A stretch of DNA of 64,000 nucleotides, taken from assembly GCF_009068765.1 (NCBI RefSeq), contig NZ_CP035534.1, positions 2,046,001 to 2,110,000 of the forward strand, given 5' to 3'. The notes beneath the pieces were generated by a model that ran no database searches, was not told the DNA's origin, and was given only the letters and a program-made list of their open reading frames with translations. Below are positions 63,535 through 64,000 of the stretch, one piece after another. The first letter of the stretch is position 1, and each line of letters starts with the position of its first letter. The translations under genes were made by a program, and so were the position numbers. The stretch is from Sulfurimonas hydrogeniphila (GTDB taxonomy: Bacteria; Campylobacterota; Campylobacteria; Campylobacterales; Sulfurimonadaceae).

Positions 63535-64000
63535 TTAGTATCTTATAATATCTTTTGTAAACTCTGCAAGAGTTACAGTCGGGGCTTTGTCTTTTACAAG
63601 TTTTTTTGCTTTTCTTTTTCCGCCATACTGCTCTTTAAGTTCTGGTTTAAATGCTCTGAAAAACTCATGAAATTTATCCGGGCCCAAAACACCGACAGCC
63701 CATAAGGTATCATCATCATGATGCTCCAATACAATCGAAGCCAAAGGCTGCGGTGCAGGGCCGCCAAGTACTTTTGCTCCTTTTTTGGGATCATACACCG
63801 ATAAATGAGAACCGCATACTATTACCTCTCCTTTGTCATGACAGGGCATACTTTTGGTGCAGCCCATAGTTTTGCCCCCTGTTTTTAAGTAAGATATAAA
63901 TGTGTCACTTTTGTTGATATGTGTAAGCTGGTGCGGGCAGATGGATGAGAAAGCAACAATGTTTCTTTCTTTGCCGACTCCGCCTTTCCATATATATTGG
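63535..64000 (-). CDS. Rieske [2Fe-2S] protein (5' partial)
   Basis: The visible 154 codons include both Rieske boxes: SSICPHQLTH and VCGSHLSVYD, binding the [2Fe-2S] cluster. They are separated by 38 residues containing two extra Cys (MGCTKSMPC), where most Rieske proteins have about 15-17. GGPAPQPLASI is a common ending of the fold. The frame is open to the window end, so the start and any Tat signal or membrane anchor lie outside. ATG 63867 is internal. Redox partner of the downstream cytochrome is an inference. Confidence 0.85.
   Translation of the reverse strand, partial: QYIWKGGVGKERNIVAFSSICPHQLTHINKSDTFISYLKTGGKTMGCTKSMPCHDKGEVIVCGSHLSVYDPKKGAKVLGGPAPQPLASIVLEHHDDDTLWAVGVLGPDKFHEFFRAFKPELKEQYGGKRKAKKLVKDKAPTVTLAEFTKDIIRY

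Overview
The window reads as chromosomal DNA from a Campylobacterota (epsilonproteobacterial) organism, most likely Sulfurimonas or a close relative. The support is AT-rich DNA, gene orders typical of that class (panD-ybaB, ispA-tkt, rpmJ-rpsM-rpsK-rpsD-rpoA-rplQ), extended -10 promoters with no clear -35, and many cyclic-nucleotide and cyclic-di-GMP signalling genes. No rRNA, tRNA or CRISPR array was found. The genus is an inference.

Layout. 1-4274: a CHASE2 adenylate cyclase (5' end outside the window), followed by an unusual fusion of a metallo-beta-lactamase-fold (class II cAMP phosphodiesterase-like) domain, a GAF domain and an HD-GYP domain. 4300-16845: an accessory island. A short palindrome (core GGTGCCTGGCACC followed by a T run, eleven copies in one orientation) marks the boundaries of small modules: MntA/HepT, YefM/YoeB, two HigB/HigA loci, a ribbon-helix-helix antitoxin with a truncated RelE, and seven copies of an unrecognised module. 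That module has a 51-83 aa two-helix membrane protein, an overlapping 28-34 aa one-helix protein, and on the opposite strand a predicted RNA of about 95-130 nt ending in the palindrome. Decayed insertion sequences and a giant RTX/DUF4214 surface protein split the island; a second RTX/DUF4214 protein follows it.

20673-27539: a minus-strand operon for polysaccharide export (manC, Wzm/Wzt ABC transporter, FkbM methyltransferase, double glycosyltransferase). 27595-35737: an AEC transporter, a SelO remnant, a SagB-type oxidoreductase, a decayed TonB-receptor/periplasmic-protein pair in front of an intact GGDEF-EAL protein, and a diguanylate cyclase. 35741-47444: housekeeping minus-strand operons (tkt, ispA, a PDZ protein, ybaB, panD, a ferredoxin-like protein, murE, a helical-repeat protein, nfu, an aldo/keto reductase, ribosomal proteins and rpoA), with a 271 bp inverted-repeat element at 42862-43132.

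47734-53911: anaerobic ribonucleotide reduction, in which the glycyl-radical segment of NrdD is a separate 50 aa protein; a small secreted peptide behind an FNR-like site; a two-component system; a nitroreductase. 53901-64000: a HAD phosphatase beside a decayed copy of its own 5' end in a repeat-rich stretch, selD-selU, a Crp/Fnr regulator, three Hsp20 proteins (one predicted periplasmic), a spore-photoproduct-lyase-like radical SAM protein, NnrS, a complete IS4-type element that split a dispersed repeat, a c-type cytochrome, and the 3' part of a Rieske protein gene. Several genes have a -10 box only 5-6 nt before the ATG, which predicts leaderless mRNAs.
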